Source: Thermosulfurimonas dismutans (GTDB taxonomy: Bacteria > Desulfobacterota > Thermodesulfobacteria > Thermodesulfobacteriales > Thermodesulfobacteriaceae). Taken from it: a stretch of DNA of 64,000 bases. Below are positions 17,912 to 26,783 of the stretch, one piece after another. The stretch covers positions 32,387 to 96,386 of the forward strand of contig DRMH01000012.1 in NCBI GenBank assembly GCA_011322625.1. The letters run 5' to 3'. How positions within the stretch are numbered: the stretch's first letter is position 1; the number at the start of each line of letters is the position of its first letter. The position numbers were made by a program, and so were the translations under genes. The notes under the pieces were generated by a model. That model did not search any database. It had not been told where the DNA came from and saw nothing but the letters and a program-made list of their open reading frames with translations.

Positions 17912-19606
17912 ATGAGGATCGCCCTGGCCCAGATCAACCCCACGGTGGGTGATCTGGAAGGTAATCTGGAGAAGATCCTCGCTTACTGGGAAAGGGCCCG
18001 GGAGGTCTCGGCGGATCTGGTCTGTTTTCCCGAACTGGCCCTGTGCGGTTATCCTCCCCGGGATCTCCTCTACCGGCGGGAGTTCCTTGCCGCGCTGGAG
18101 GAGACCCTGCGGAAACTGGTCTCCCGGGTGGATCGGCCGGCCCTGGTCCTGGGGCTTCCGGAAAGGAACCAGGGCCCCGGACACCTCCTCTGGAACTCCC
18201 TGGTCTTTATTCGCGAACACCGGATCCTTTATCGCTATCGGAAGGGTTTGATCCCCTATTACGACATCTACGAGGAACCCAGGTATTTTGAAGGAGGCAC
18301 CGAGCCCGGGCTCCTTGAATTTTGCGGCCTGCGTCTGGGTTTCACCATCTGCGAGGATATATGGAACGAACCCGGTTTTGTCCCCAAACCCTATGCGCGA
18401 GATCCGGTGCGGGAGCTTTCCGCCTGTCGTCCCCAGGTGACCATCAATCTTTCCGCCAGTCCCTTTCACCTGGGAAAGCTTTCCACCCGGCTGGATCTCC
18501 TGGCCCGCAAGATCAGGCTCCTGGGCACGCCCTTTTTTTATGTCAATCAGGTGGGGGCCCAGGATCACCTCATCTTCGACGGGGCCAGTATGGTCCTTTC
18601 CCCGGAGGGGCGTATCCTGGCCCAGGCCCGGGATTTCGAGGAGGACCTCATCTGGTACGATCTGGCTACCGGAGAAGGCACCCTGCATCCCGTCTCCAGC
18701 CGCCGCTCCGAGGCCCTGCTTAAGGCCCTGGTCCTGGGGGTGAGGGATTTTTTCCGAAAGGTGGGGGCCCGCGGGGCCCTGATCGGTCTTTCCGGAGGGA
18801 TAGACTCCTCGGTCACCGCAGCCATCGCCGTAAAGGCCCTTTCTCCGGACCGGGTCATCGGGGTGCTGATGCCCTCCTCCTATAATCCCCCGGAAAGCGA
18901 GGAGGACGCCCTGCTTCTGGCCCGCAACCTGGGCATTCGAACCCTCAGGCTCCCCATTTCCGCCCCCTTTTCCGCCTTCCGGGAGGTCCTTTCCGAGGGA
19001 CTCGGAGAGAAGGTCTCCGGCCTGGTGGAGGAGAACCTTCAGGCCCGGATCCGCGGAGTCCTCCTTATGGCCCTTTCCAACCATTTTCCCGGATACCTGG
19101 TGCTCAATACCGGGAACAAGAGCGAAATCGCCGTGGGTTACTGTACCCTCTACGGGGATACCTGCGGGGCCCTTTCGGTCCTGGGGGACGTGACCAAGGA
19201 TCTGGTCTATGAACTGGCGCTGGAGATCAATCGCGAAGGGCCGGTAATCCCGGAACGGGTCCTGCGCAAGCCCCCCTCGGCGGAGCTGCGACCGGATCAG
19301 AAAGACGAGGACGATCTCCCCCCTTATTACCTGGTGAACAACGTGGTGCGCGCCTATGTGGAGCGGGGACTTTCTCCGGAGGAGATTATAAGGCTGGGGA
19401 TCCCGGAGAGGGTGGTCAGGGAGGTACTCGGAAGATTGCGTCGGGCGGAATTCAAACGCTGGCAGTTGCCTCCCACCCTGCGGGTAAGTCCCCAGGCCTT
19501 CGGTTACGGATGGCGCTATCCCATTGCCCACGGTTTCCCCCTGGAAAATCCGGAAAGGCTTTACCGATCCGGGGAACCGGAGAAAAAGACGCCGAGCGAG
19601 GGATGA
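17912..19606 (+). CDS. nadE: Glutamine-dependent NAD+ synthetase
   Basis: 564 residues from ATG 17912; the frame opens earlier (17759), but that part is a shadow of lptD. The N-terminal nitrilase domain has the Glu (CFPELALCGYPPRDLL), Lys (RKGLIPYYDIYEE) and Cys (FTICEDIW) triad that takes ammonia from glutamine. The C-terminal synthetase has the pyrophosphatase loop SGGIDSSV and NTGNKSEIAVGY. It makes NAD from deamido-NAD with ATP. The stop overlaps the cobO start (ATGA). Confidence 0.95.
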   Translation: MRIALAQINPTVGDLEGNLEKILAYWERAREVSADLVCFPELALCGYPPRDLLYRREFLAALEETLRKLVSRVDRPALVLGLPERNQGPGHLLWNSLVFIREHRILYRYRKGLIPYYDIYEEPRYFEGGTEPGLLEFCGLRLGFTICEDIWNEPGFVPKPYARDPVRELSACRPQVTINLSASPFHLGKLSTRLDLLARKIRLLGTPFFYVNQVGAQDHLIFDGASMVLSPEGRILAQARDFEEDLIWYDLATGEGTLHPVSSRRSEALLKALVLGVRDFFRKVGARGALIGLSGGIDSSVTAAIAVKALSPDRVIGVLMPSSYNPPESEEDALLLARNLGIRTLRLPISAPFSAFREVLSEGLGEKVSGLVEENLQARIRGVLLMALSNHFPGYLVLNTGNKSEIAVGYCTLYGDTCGALSVLGDVTKDLVYELALEINREGPVIPERVLRKPPSAELRPDQKDEDDLPPYYLVNNVVRAYVERGLSPEEIIRLGIPERVVREVLGRLRRAEFKRWQLPPTLRVSPQAFGYGWRYPIAHGFPLENPERLYRSGEPEKKTPSEG

Positions 19607-20118
19607 AGGGTTATATCCAGGTCTATACCGGGGAAGGAAAAGGGAAGACCACCGCTGCTCTGGGGCTGGCCCTGCGGGCCCTGGGGGCCGGGCTTCGGGT
19701 GGCCCTGATCCAGTTCCTCAAAAAGGGGGAGTACAGCGAGATTCGGGCCCTGACCAATTTCGGTCCCTGGGTGGAGGTCTGGCAGTTTCATTCCGGGGGG
19801 TTCGTGCGCGGGGAACCGGATGAGGCCGTAAAAGAGGCGGTGGCCCTGGGATGGGACAAGGCCCGAAGGATCATCCTCTCCGGGGATTTCGAGGTGGGGA
19901 TCCTGGACGAGATCAATCTGGTCCTGCACCTGGGCCTGATCCCGGTCTCCGAGGTGCTCGAGGTCCTTTCCTCCCGTCCGGAAGGGGTGGAGGTGGTGCT
20001 TACCGGGCGTTACGCCCCCCGGGCCCTGATCGAGGCCGCGGATCTGGTTACGGAGATGCGCAAGGTGAAACATTATTACGATCGGGGGGTGCCGGCCCGG
20101 AAGGGGATCGAAAAATGA
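19603..20118 (+). CDS. cobO: Cob(I)yrinic acid a,c-diamide adenosyltransferase
   Basis: 171 residues, CobO/BtuR type. The P-loop lies at YTGEGKGKTTAALG, then ALIQFLKKGEYSE and the GILDEINL motif. It adds the 5'-deoxyadenosyl group to reduced cobalt in corrinoid synthesis or salvage. ATG 19603 overlaps the nadE stop; the longer frame start at 19510 lies inside nadE. cobQ lies 2.6 kb downstream. Confidence 0.93.
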   Translation: MKGYIQVYTGEGKGKTTAALGLALRALGAGLRVALIQFLKKGEYSEIRALTNFGPWVEVWQFHSGGFVRGEPDEAVKEAVALGWDKARRIILSGDFEVGILDEINLVLHLGLIPVSEVLEVLSSRPEGVEVVLTGRYAPRALIEAADLVTEMRKVKHYYDRGVPARKGIEK

Positions 20119-20718
20119 TTACCTGAGCACCTCTCGATAGGTAAGGGCCCGTTTCAGGGTCAGGGGGTCGGCGTAACGTACCTCCATCCCCAGGGCCAGG
20201 CCACAGGCCAGACGGGTAACCCGCACCGGATAGTCCTTGAGCAACTCCAGGATATAAGCCGAGGTGGCCTCCCCGGCTGCGGTGGGAGAGAGGCCCAGCA
20301 GAACCTCCCGGATTCCGTTCTGTTTTATCCGGCTCAGGAGTTCCGGAAGGCGCAGTTCCTCCGGCCCCAGCCCGTCCCGGGGCGAAAGCAGCCCGTGGAG
20401 AACGTGATAACGCCCGCGGAAGACCCCGGCGGATTCGATCACCGCGAGCGCCGCCGGGTCTTCCACCACACACAGTACCGAAGGGTCTCGCTGCGGGTCC
20501 TGACACAGGGAACACAGGTCCTCTTCGGTGAAGTTTCCGCATTCCCGACACAACCTGATGCGGGGAAGTTCCCCCAGGGCCCGGGATAGTTCCTCGGCCC
20601 GTTCAGGATGTGAGACCAGGTAAAGGGCCAGCCGGGTGGCACTTTTTTCTCCCAGCCCGGGCAGAAGGGCGAGAGCCCGAATGGCCCGTTTTAGGGCTTC
20701 GGGAAATCCGGCTTCCAT
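20119..20718 (-). CDS. recR: Recombination mediator RecR
   Basis: 199 residues: the N-terminal HhH segment (ALALLPGLGEKSATRLALYL), the four-Cys zinc finger CRECGNFTEEDLCSLC, the Toprim domain (VLCVVEDPAALAVIE) and the C-terminal ATSAYILELL. It loads RecA with RecF/O at gaps. Third gene of dnaX-ebfC-recR, a conserved operon. The stop codon abuts the cobO stop with no gap. Confidence 0.96.
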   Translation of the reverse strand: MEAGFPEALKRAIRALALLPGLGEKSATRLALYLVSHPERAEELSRALGELPRIRLCRECGNFTEEDLCSLCQDPQRDPSVLCVVEDPAALAVIESAGVFRGRYHVLHGLLSPRDGLGPEELRLPELLSRIKQNGIREVLLGLSPTAAGEATSAYILELLKDYPVRVTRLACGLALGMEVRYADPLTLKRALTYREVLR

Positions 20719-20721
20719 TCC

Positions 20722-21045
20722 CTACATGCCGAAAAGTCCCGGGATTTTGAGCCCGCCCGTGATCTTGGCCATTTCCTCCTGTACCATTTCCTGGGAGCGC
20801 CTCAGGGCTTCGTTTACCGCCGCCACGATCAGATCTTCCAGCATCTCCCGATCTCCGGCTTCAAAAACCTCGGGGTCGATCTTTATCGAGACCACCTCCT
20901 GGCGTCCGTTGACCACCGCGGTGACCATTCCGCCCCCGGCGCTGGCCGAAACGGTGCGCTCCGCCAGCGTTTCCTGCAGTTCCGCCATCTTTTTCTGAAT
21001 CTTCTGTACCTGTTTCATGAGCTGTTGCATCTGCGGTGGAAGCAT
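20722..21045 (-). CDS. YbaB/EbfC nucleoid-associated protein
   Basis: 107 residues: helix (QQLMKQVQKIQKKMAELQ), then the beta region GGGMVTAVVNGRQEVVSIKIDPEVF and the C-terminal helix LIVAAVNEALRRSQE. It forms a tweezers-shaped dimer on DNA. Its place between dnaX and recR is the standard one. Confidence 0.95.
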   Translation of the reverse strand: MLPPQMQQLMKQVQKIQKKMAELQETLAERTVSASAGGGMVTAVVNGRQEVVSIKIDPEVFEAGDREMLEDLIVAAVNEALRRSQEMVQEEMAKITGGLKIPGLFGM

Positions 21046-21049
21046 AGGT

Positions 21050-22567
21050 TCACTCCTCTGTTCGGGGTTTTACCCAGGCCACCTTACCTCCGAAAATGGC
21101 CAGGGCTTCTTTTACCTCGGGTCTTTCGAGAAGCCTTTCCTTGAGGTTCTGCCCCGGGCTCTCCTCCACCCGGATTTCCAGGATCTTTCCGGTGCGGGTA
21201 AAAAAGTATCCGCTGAGCTCCTCCTGGAGATCCCGATCCTCAAGCAGGGTCCCCCGGGGGACTTTCAGCACCAGATGTTCCCCCTCTCTTTCCGGGGGGG
21301 AGAGGGAGGCCAGCAGGGCCGCAAAACGGGGTTTTTCCTTGCGGGCCTGAGCCAGGAATTCCTCCCAGGAGGTATCCGTTTCCGGCTTCGAGGGTTCCCT
21401 GGTCACGGTCTCCGCAGCCGGGGGGCCCTCCGGGGTCTTCTGATAAAGCTCCTCCAGTTTGCGCAAGATCTCCCTCAGGGAGGCCAGTTTCCCGATTTCA
21501 CAGAGCCGGGCCAGATGGAGTTCAAAGCTTAGGTGGGGATAGGCACTGCGTTTCAGGGCCTCGGTGCCCCGAAGAAGATGCTGGAAGAGGAGGAGGGCCT
21601 CCTCGGGTTCCACCTCCATGGATAGGGCTCGCAGGGTGGCGATTTCGGCCGGAGAGAGTTCCTCCGCCGGCCCCTTTCGGCTTACCTTGAAGGCCAGGAG
21701 ATGCCGGAAGAATTCGGTAAGACTTTCCGAAAGATAGACCAGATCCACCCCCTGACGATAGGCCTCCTCGGAGAGGGCCAGAACCTCGGCCAGGTCCCGA
21801 TTGATGATGGCCCGGGCCAGTTTTTCCACCAGTTCCCTTTCGGCCAGACCGAAGGCCTCAAGAAGCTCCTCCCGGGTGCGAACTCCGTAAGCCAGGGCCT
21901 GGTCGAGCAGAGAAAGGGCATCCCGCAGGCTGCCCTCGGCCTCCCGGGCCATGATCAGCAGGGCGTCTTCCTCTATCTGGACCCCTTCCCGCCGGGCTAT
22001 GTCCTGGAGATGTTCCACCAGCACCGCCGGGGGAATACGCCGGAAGTCGTAGCGCTGACACCGGGAGAGGATGGTCACCGGTAGCCGGTGGGGTTCGGTG
22101 GTGGCCAGGATGAAATAGACATGCGGAGGAGGTTCCTCCAGGGACTTGAGCAGGGCGTTGGCCGCCTCACGGGTGAGCATGTGGGCCTCGTCGATGATGT
22201 AAATCTTGGCTCTCCCCCGGGCCGGAGCGAACTTGAGATTCTCGCGCAATTCCCTTACCTCATCGATACCCCGGTTGGAGGCCGCGTCGATTTCGATCAC
22301 GTCCAGGGACCGGCCCGCGGTGATTTCCTCACAGGACAGACACCGATTGCACGGCTCCGCCGGATCGTTTCCTTCACAATTCAGGGCCTTGGCCACGATC
22401 CGGGCCACGGTGGTCTTTCCGACCCCTCTTATTCCGCAGAAGAGAAGGGCATGGGCCAGACGCCCCTGGCGCAGGGCGTTCTGGAGGGTGCGCACCACGT
22501 GAGGCTGCCCCACCACCTCGGCGAAACGCTGGGGCCGATATTTCCGTGCCAGGACCAGATAGGCCAT
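21050..22567 (-). CDS. dnaX: DNA polymerase III subunit gamma/tau
   Basis: 505 residues. AAA+ clamp-loader ATPase: YRPQRFAEVVGQ, Walker A GIRGVGKTTVARI, zinc module C..C (CEGNDPAEPCNRCLSC), Walker B DEAHMLTREAANALLKSLEEPP, then ATTEPHRLPVTILSRCQ. The C-terminal tau-specific part is short. No A-rich slippage run for a gamma product was noticed. The start has TATAGT ending ten bases upstream and no good ribosome site. Confidence 0.95.
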   Translation of the reverse strand: MAYLVLARKYRPQRFAEVVGQPHVVRTLQNALRQGRLAHALLFCGIRGVGKTTVARIVAKALNCEGNDPAEPCNRCLSCEEITAGRSLDVIEIDAASNRGIDEVRELRENLKFAPARGRAKIYIIDEAHMLTREAANALLKSLEEPPPHVYFILATTEPHRLPVTILSRCQRYDFRRIPPAVLVEHLQDIARREGVQIEEDALLIMAREAEGSLRDALSLLDQALAYGVRTREELLEAFGLAERELVEKLARAIINRDLAEVLALSEEAYRQGVDLVYLSESLTEFFRHLLAFKVSRKGPAEELSPAEIATLRALSMEVEPEEALLLFQHLLRGTEALKRSAYPHLSFELHLARLCEIGKLASLREILRKLEELYQKTPEGPPAAETVTREPSKPETDTSWEEFLAQARKEKPRFAALLASLSPPEREGEHLVLKVPRGTLLEDRDLQEELSGYFFTRTGKILEIRVEESPGQNLKERLLERPEVKEALAIFGGKVAWVKPRTEE

Positions 22568-22603
22568 TTCTTAGAGAACTATAGCGCCTTTCGGTCCGGA
22601 TAA

Positions 22604-22643
22604 AAAGGGGCCGGAGATTCGGCTCCGGGTTCGGATCCCCTTT
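22604..22643. repeat. Imperfect inverted repeat between dnaX and cobQ
   Basis: Outer arms AAAGGGG (22604-22610) and CCCCTTT (22637-22643) enclose inner arms CCGGAG (22611-22616) and CTCCGG (22623-22628), with an unpaired GTTCGGAT on one side. It sits in the divergent intergenic region, upstream of both starts. It may be an operator or a relic; no T tract makes it a terminator. Confidence 0.5.
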
Positions 22644-22686
22644 CACACCCCGAGGGGTAGTGGAAAGCAGACCCCGGAAAAGGGGG

Positions 22687-22692
22687 TAAAAT
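22687..22692 (+). promoter_or_regulatory. cobQ -10 element, predicted leaderless
   Basis: TAAAAT ends six bases before the GTG (22699) and nine before the following ATG (22702). No Shine-Dalgarno sequence; no clear -35. Confidence 0.4.
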
Positions 22693-22698
22693 GATCGG

Positions 22699-24129
22699 GT
22701 GATGGGAAAGGCCCTGGCCTTTGTGGGAACCATGTCCTCGGTGGGAAAGAGCCTGCTTGCGGCCCTGGCCTGCCGGTATTTTTCCCGCCGGGGGCTTCGG
22801 GTCTGGCCCTTTAAGGCCCAGAACATGAGTCTTAACGCCCTGGCCACCGAGGAAGGGGAGATGGCCTGGGCCCAGGCCTATCAGGCCTTGGCTGCCGGGC
22901 GCCGGCCCTCGGTGCGCATGAATCCCCTGCTGCTCAAGCCCCTGGCCGAACGTCGGGCCGAGATTATCTTCCTGGGGCGCCCGGAAGGGGTTCTCCCCGC
23001 CGGAGAATTCCGCGCGTTTCGCCGGCGCTACCGGGAACGCGTTTTCTCGGTGTTCGAGGAGGTGCTTTCCGCCAACGATCTGGTCATCGTGGAAGGGGCC
23101 GGAGGGCTGGCGGAATTGAATCTCCTGGACGGGGATCTGGCCAACTACGAGCTTCTGCGCACCTTCCGGGTTCCTTACGTCCTGATCGGAGACATCGATC
23201 GGGGAGGCATCTTTCCCCAGATCTGGGGGACCTACGCCCTCCTTCCCGAGCTCCGTGAACAATCGCTGGGTTTTGTGGTGAACAAGTTCCGGGGAGATCC
23301 CGGGCTTTTTGAGGAGGGAATGGAGCTTCTTGCCCGGCGCACCGGCAAACCGGCCCTGGGTCTCCTTCCCTATCTTCCGGATCATTTCCTGGAAGAGGAC
23401 AGCGCTTCCCTGCCCCTTTCCGCCGGGTTCAGGAAAGGGGAAGCCCTCCGGATAGCGGTCCTGGCCTATCCCTATCTCTCCAACTTTCTGGATTTCGATC
23501 CCCTGCGCCAGGAAGAGGAGGTGGAGGTGGTGTTTACCCGGGACCCCAGGACTCTCGCCGAGGCCCATCTGGTGATCCTCCCGGGGTCCCGCAATGTGGG
23601 CCAGAGCCTGAGATGGATAAGGGAACAGGGGCTTGAGGATCTCCTGCGGGAAAAGGCCCGCCGGGGTTTTCTGTTCGGTCTCTGCGGAGGTTTCCAGATC
23701 CTGGGAGAGGTTCTGGAGGACCCCGAAGGCCTGGAATTCGGGGGTCGGCTGGAGGGGCTGGGGATCCTTCCTCATCGGACCCTGTTCCGCCGACCCAAAC
23801 GGGCCGGAAGGCTGGAAGACCGCCCGGGGTTTCCCTTCTGGTCCGAACCCCTCTCGGGGTTTGAAATTCGCTACGGAAGGAGTTTTCTCGGCCAGAGAGA
23901 GATCGTGAGCCTGGCCTCGGAACGGGTGTTCGGCACCTACCTTCACGGGATCTTCTTTCAGGATCGCTTCCGGCACTCCTTCCTGGCCTATCTGCGTAAG
24001 ACCCTCGGTCTGCCGGCCGCCCCTCCTGTTTCCTATCAGAAAAGGGTGGAGGGGCTTCTGGACCGGGTCCTGGCCCGACCGGAATGGGCGGCCTTTTTCC
24101 GGCGCCTGGAAGATCTCTGGCTGGGCTAG
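22699..24129 (+). CDS. cobQ: Cobyric acid synthase
   Basis: 476 residues. It amidates four side chains of adenosylcobyrinic acid diamide using glutamine and ATP. The N-terminal ATPase has GTMSSVGKSLL and KAQNMSLNA; the C-terminal glutaminase has the nucleophile in GLCGGFQILGE and the His in YLHGIFF. The start is GTG 22699 or ATG 22702. No other corrinoid gene is next to it; cobO is 2.6 kb away. Confidence 0.94.
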   Translation: MMGKALAFVGTMSSVGKSLLAALACRYFSRRGLRVWPFKAQNMSLNALATEEGEMAWAQAYQALAAGRRPSVRMNPLLLKPLAERRAEIIFLGRPEGVLPAGEFRAFRRRYRERVFSVFEEVLSANDLVIVEGAGGLAELNLLDGDLANYELLRTFRVPYVLIGDIDRGGIFPQIWGTYALLPELREQSLGFVVNKFRGDPGLFEEGMELLARRTGKPALGLLPYLPDHFLEEDSASLPLSAGFRKGEALRIAVLAYPYLSNFLDFDPLRQEEEVEVVFTRDPRTLAEAHLVILPGSRNVGQSLRWIREQGLEDLLREKARRGFLFGLCGGFQILGEVLEDPEGLEFGGRLEGLGILPHRTLFRRPKRAGRLEDRPGFPFWSEPLSGFEIRYGRSFLGQREIVSLASERVFGTYLHGIFFQDRFRHSFLAYLRKTLGLPAAPPVSYQKRVEGLLDRVLARPEWAAFFRRLEDLWLG

Positions 24130-24938
24130 AGACGGTGGAGAAAATACACCCGGGTCTTTCCGGAGGGATTCTGGGGGAGGGAAGGGGGAAGCTCAAGAAG
24201 CTCGCGGGTGGAAAGTGGATAGAGCCATTCCGTAACCTCCAGACCGGGACCGAGGGAGCGGGAACCCATCTTCTGAGGGGCTAGATCGGCCCACTCCTCC
24301 AGTAGGGCCGGTTGATCTACGATCAGGGTTTCCGGCAGTTCGGAAAGTACCGGCAGGAGTTTCTTCCAGGCCCTCAATCTCTCCGTAAGGGCCGGTAGTT
24401 CCCAGTGGGGCTCCCGGACCTCGGTGACCCAACGGGGAAAGCGCACCTCGATGATGTCCCCCACGATCATGCGGGAGAGAAAACGGCTTTTCTCCTCCAG
24501 ACGTTTGAGTTCCTCGTCCAGACTTTCCAGTTTGTGGTCCAGTCTTTCCGCCAGGGCCAGGATTATCCGGGCGGAAAGCACCGGATCGTCTTCCCTCTGG
24601 TCTTCTCCCCGGAGGGCGCGTTTGATTTCCGAAACGCTTTCCTCGAGAGGCCCGGGGCTCCCTTTAAAGAGGGCTACATTTTCCGGATAACGCATAAGGA
24701 GCCCCCATTCTTCGTAGCCCTGGATGAGATCCAGAAAGGTTTTGAGTCGTTCGCCCAGAGGGGGAGGGGTGAGAAAACGGACCCGCCCCTCCTGGTTCAG
24801 TTCCCGGGCGAGGCCCTCCGGGGGATATTCAGCCGGACGTAACAGGACCAGTTGTTCCACCGTCTGGAGAGCGGCTTCGGCCAGATCCCTCCGAAGATAG
24901 GTTTGCGGATAGAGCAGAGCCTCCACGCCTGAAAGCAT
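24126..24938 (-). CDS. Hypothetical protein with central coiled coil
   Basis: 270 residues from ATG 24938, which has AGGA about eight bases upstream; the frame stays open further only as a shadow of the divergent antiporter. Seen: an N-terminal helical region (LYPQTYLRRDLAEAALQTV), a middle coiled coil (AERLDHKLESLDEELKRLEEKSRFL) and a C-terminal region with several Trp and Pro (RFPRWVTEVREPHWELPAL). No family is recognised. No signal peptide or membrane helix. The stop overlaps cobQ by four bases. Confidence 0.65.
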   Translation of the reverse strand: MLSGVEALLYPQTYLRRDLAEAALQTVEQLVLLRPAEYPPEGLARELNQEGRVRFLTPPPLGERLKTFLDLIQGYEEWGLLMRYPENVALFKGSPGPLEESVSEIKRALRGEDQREDDPVLSARIILALAERLDHKLESLDEELKRLEEKSRFLSRMIVGDIIEVRFPRWVTEVREPHWELPALTERLRAWKKLLPVLSELPETLIVDQPALLEEWADLAPQKMGSRSLGPGLEVTEWLYPLSTRELLELPPSLPQNPSGKTRVYFLHRL

Positions 24939-25024
24939 AGCTTTTTCCTGGTTTCGGTCAAGCCCCGGACCGGAGATTCCGAGAGGCGGGAGAAAAAGGG
25001 TTACCCGGGGGGTACTTTCGGTAA

Positions 25025-25030
25025 TAAACT
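25025..25030 (+). promoter_or_regulatory. Antiporter -10 element, predicted leaderless
   Basis: TAAACT ends seven bases before the ATG at 25038; TTACCC (25001-25006) is a possible -35 with an 18-nt spacer. No ribosome site. Confidence 0.35.
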
Positions 25031-25037
25031 CTAAAAC

Positions 25038-26297
25038 ATGGGCTCTCACTTTTTGCTGGATCTTCTTTTGGTCCTGAGCGGGGCCTGGGCTTTGGGGTAT
25101 CTGGCTCAATGGCTGGGGCTTCCGGTAATGCTGGGGGAGCTTGCCGCGGGTCTCCTCCTGGGGCCCACGGTGCTTGGGCTCATAAAGCCCTCCGAGGCCC
25201 TCGATCTTCTGGCCGAACTGGGGATCTTTTTGGCCATGTTTTACGCCGGGCTGGAGATGGATCCCCGGGAGCTTGTGGAACACTTCCGACCCTCGGTGGC
25301 GGTGGCTCTGGGGGGTTTCTTTCTGCCCTTTGTGCTGGGTGCCGGGGTGATTTATCTCCTGGGCGGGACCGTTTATCAGAGCCTGTTTGTGGGCATGGGC
25401 ACCTCCATCACCGCTATCGCCGTACAGGCGGTAATCCTTCAGAGCCTGCGCATTCATCGCACGCAGCTCGGCCACATCATCATAGGAGCCGCCCTGGTGG
25501 ATGATGTTCTGGCCCTGATCACCCTCTCCTTCCTGATCGGATTGGTGCGTCGGGGTCAGCCGGATCTCGCGGGTATGACTCTTCTCGCCCTCAAGGTCCT
25601 CCTTTTCTTCGGGCTCACCATTCTTATAGGCGAGTTTCTGGTCCCCAGGGTGGCCGGGAGGATCACCGATGAGGGCGGAAAGGCCCTTACCTTTGCCCTG
25701 CTGGTGGCCCTGATCATGGCCTATCTGGCCGAGAGGGCCGGGCTCCATCAGGTCATCGGGGCCTTTCTGGCCGGGCAGTTCGTGCGGCGGGAGATCCTGC
25801 GTCCGGAGGTCTATGAGAATATATCCCGGTATTTCTATGGCTTGAGCTATGGTTTCCTGTTGCCGGTCTTCTTCGTTACCCTGGGTTTTCAGTTGCACTG
25901 GAGTATGGAGCCCCGTTTCTGGCTCCTGGCGGGGCTCATCACCGCGGTGGCGGTGATAGGAAAATTCGCTGGAGCCGGGCTGGGGTTGAGGATCTTCGGC
26001 TTCGGATTCTGGGAATGTCTGGTGGTGGGGGCCGGAATGAATGGTCGGGGGGCGGTGGAGCTCATCGTGGCCGCGGTGGCCATGAACCTGAGCCAGGATC
26101 TCCTCTCCCGCGGGGTGATCTCGGCTCCCCTGCTCACCCCGAGCCAGTTTTCGGCCCTGGTAATCATGGCCTTCCTTACCACCTTTATGGCCCCTATTGT
26201 TCTGAAATGGGCGGCTTTGAGGGCCTGCCGCGGTTCGGAAAGGGCCGAGTTCTGTCGCTTGCTCCGGGAAGCCCGCCGGGAACCCGCTGCCGGTTAG
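25038..26297 (+). CDS. CPA2-family cation:proton antiporter (Kef-type)
   Basis: 419 residues, about 12 membrane segments (LPVMLGELAAGLLLGPTVLG; AMFYAGLEMDPRELVEHF; GAALVDDVLALITLSFLIG with the Asp pair of the ion site; MNGRGAVELIVAAVAM). There is no C-terminal TrkA-N domain, so it resembles the short GerN/NapA type rather than KefC. It probably exchanges Na+ or K+ for H+ across the inner membrane. Confidence 0.85.
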   Translation: MGSHFLLDLLLVLSGAWALGYLAQWLGLPVMLGELAAGLLLGPTVLGLIKPSEALDLLAELGIFLAMFYAGLEMDPRELVEHFRPSVAVALGGFFLPFVLGAGVIYLLGGTVYQSLFVGMGTSITAIAVQAVILQSLRIHRTQLGHIIIGAALVDDVLALITLSFLIGLVRRGQPDLAGMTLLALKVLLFFGLTILIGEFLVPRVAGRITDEGGKALTFALLVALIMAYLAERAGLHQVIGAFLAGQFVRREILRPEVYENISRYFYGLSYGFLLPVFFVTLGFQLHWSMEPRFWLLAGLITAVAVIGKFAGAGLGLRIFGFGFWECLVVGAGMNGRGAVELIVAAVAMNLSQDLLSRGVISAPLLTPSQFSALVIMAFLTTFMAPIVLKWAALRACRGSERAEFCRLLREARREPAAG

Positions 26298-26300
26298 GGG

Positions 26301-26705
26301 CTATCGGCTGAAGCGGAACCACAGGTCCCAGAGGATGGCCGCCAGGGAAAAGAGGGAAATAATGGTATAGTTCCAGCGCTCCTTGGACACCGCCAGACTG
26401 GCCACCAGATAACGCAGGGCCTCCAGATCGGCAGGGGAAAGATCGGACCGATTCTCCAGCTTTTCCAGAAGATGGAGCTCACGGATGGTGCGCCGGCGCC
26501 GGGCGGTGATGTAAGAGCGAAAGAGGAAAAAGATCATGTTCCCGCAGACCCCTATGTACCAAAGGAGATCGATGAGCTGGGGGCGATAGGCCTTGGCCAC
26601 CAGAATGAGCCGCAGGGAAAGGGAACCCGTTATCCCCAGGGCAAAAGCCAGCCAGGATACCCAGGTCGGAAACCGGTGAGGCACGTGAAACTTTTCCTCG
26701 GCCAT
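26301..26705 (-). CDS. Small membrane protein, unknown
   Basis: 134 residues with three or four predicted membrane helices (WVSWLAFALGITGSLSLRLIL; LLWYIGVCGNMIFFLF; IISLFSLAAILWDLWF) and an Arg-rich loop (ITARRRRTIRELHLLEKLENR) likely in the cytoplasm. No family recognised. It converges on the antiporter with a 3-nt gap. TACATT lies eight bases before the ATG and there is no ribosome site. Confidence 0.6.
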   Translation of the reverse strand: MAEEKFHVPHRFPTWVSWLAFALGITGSLSLRLILVAKAYRPQLIDLLWYIGVCGNMIFFLFRSYITARRRRTIRELHLLEKLENRSDLSPADLEALRYLVASLAVSKERWNYTIISLFSLAAILWDLWFRFSR

Positions 26706-26770
26706 GTTCTATGAATGTAACGGGAAAGGGGCCGAAGGCCAAACCCTGTGGGAGGGGGAAGGTCCTGTGT

Positions 26771-26776
26771 TAAAAT
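26771..26776 (+). promoter_or_regulatory. AddA-like gene -10 element, predicted leaderless
   Basis: TAAAAT ends seven bases before GTG 26784, with no ribosome site. It helps choose this start over the upstream in-frame one. Confidence 0.45.
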
Positions 26777-26783
26777 AGACCTC

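Noticed and set aside
17843-19531. Open frame of 562 codons antisense to nadE
   Set aside because: Low-complexity Gly/Pro/Gln product without motifs; nadE covers the region with all catalytic residues.
24939-25898. N-terminal extension of the 24126 gene by 320 codons
   Set aside because: The extra part is antisense to the antiporter and reads as Gln/Gly/His-rich junk. ATG 24938 has a ribosome site.
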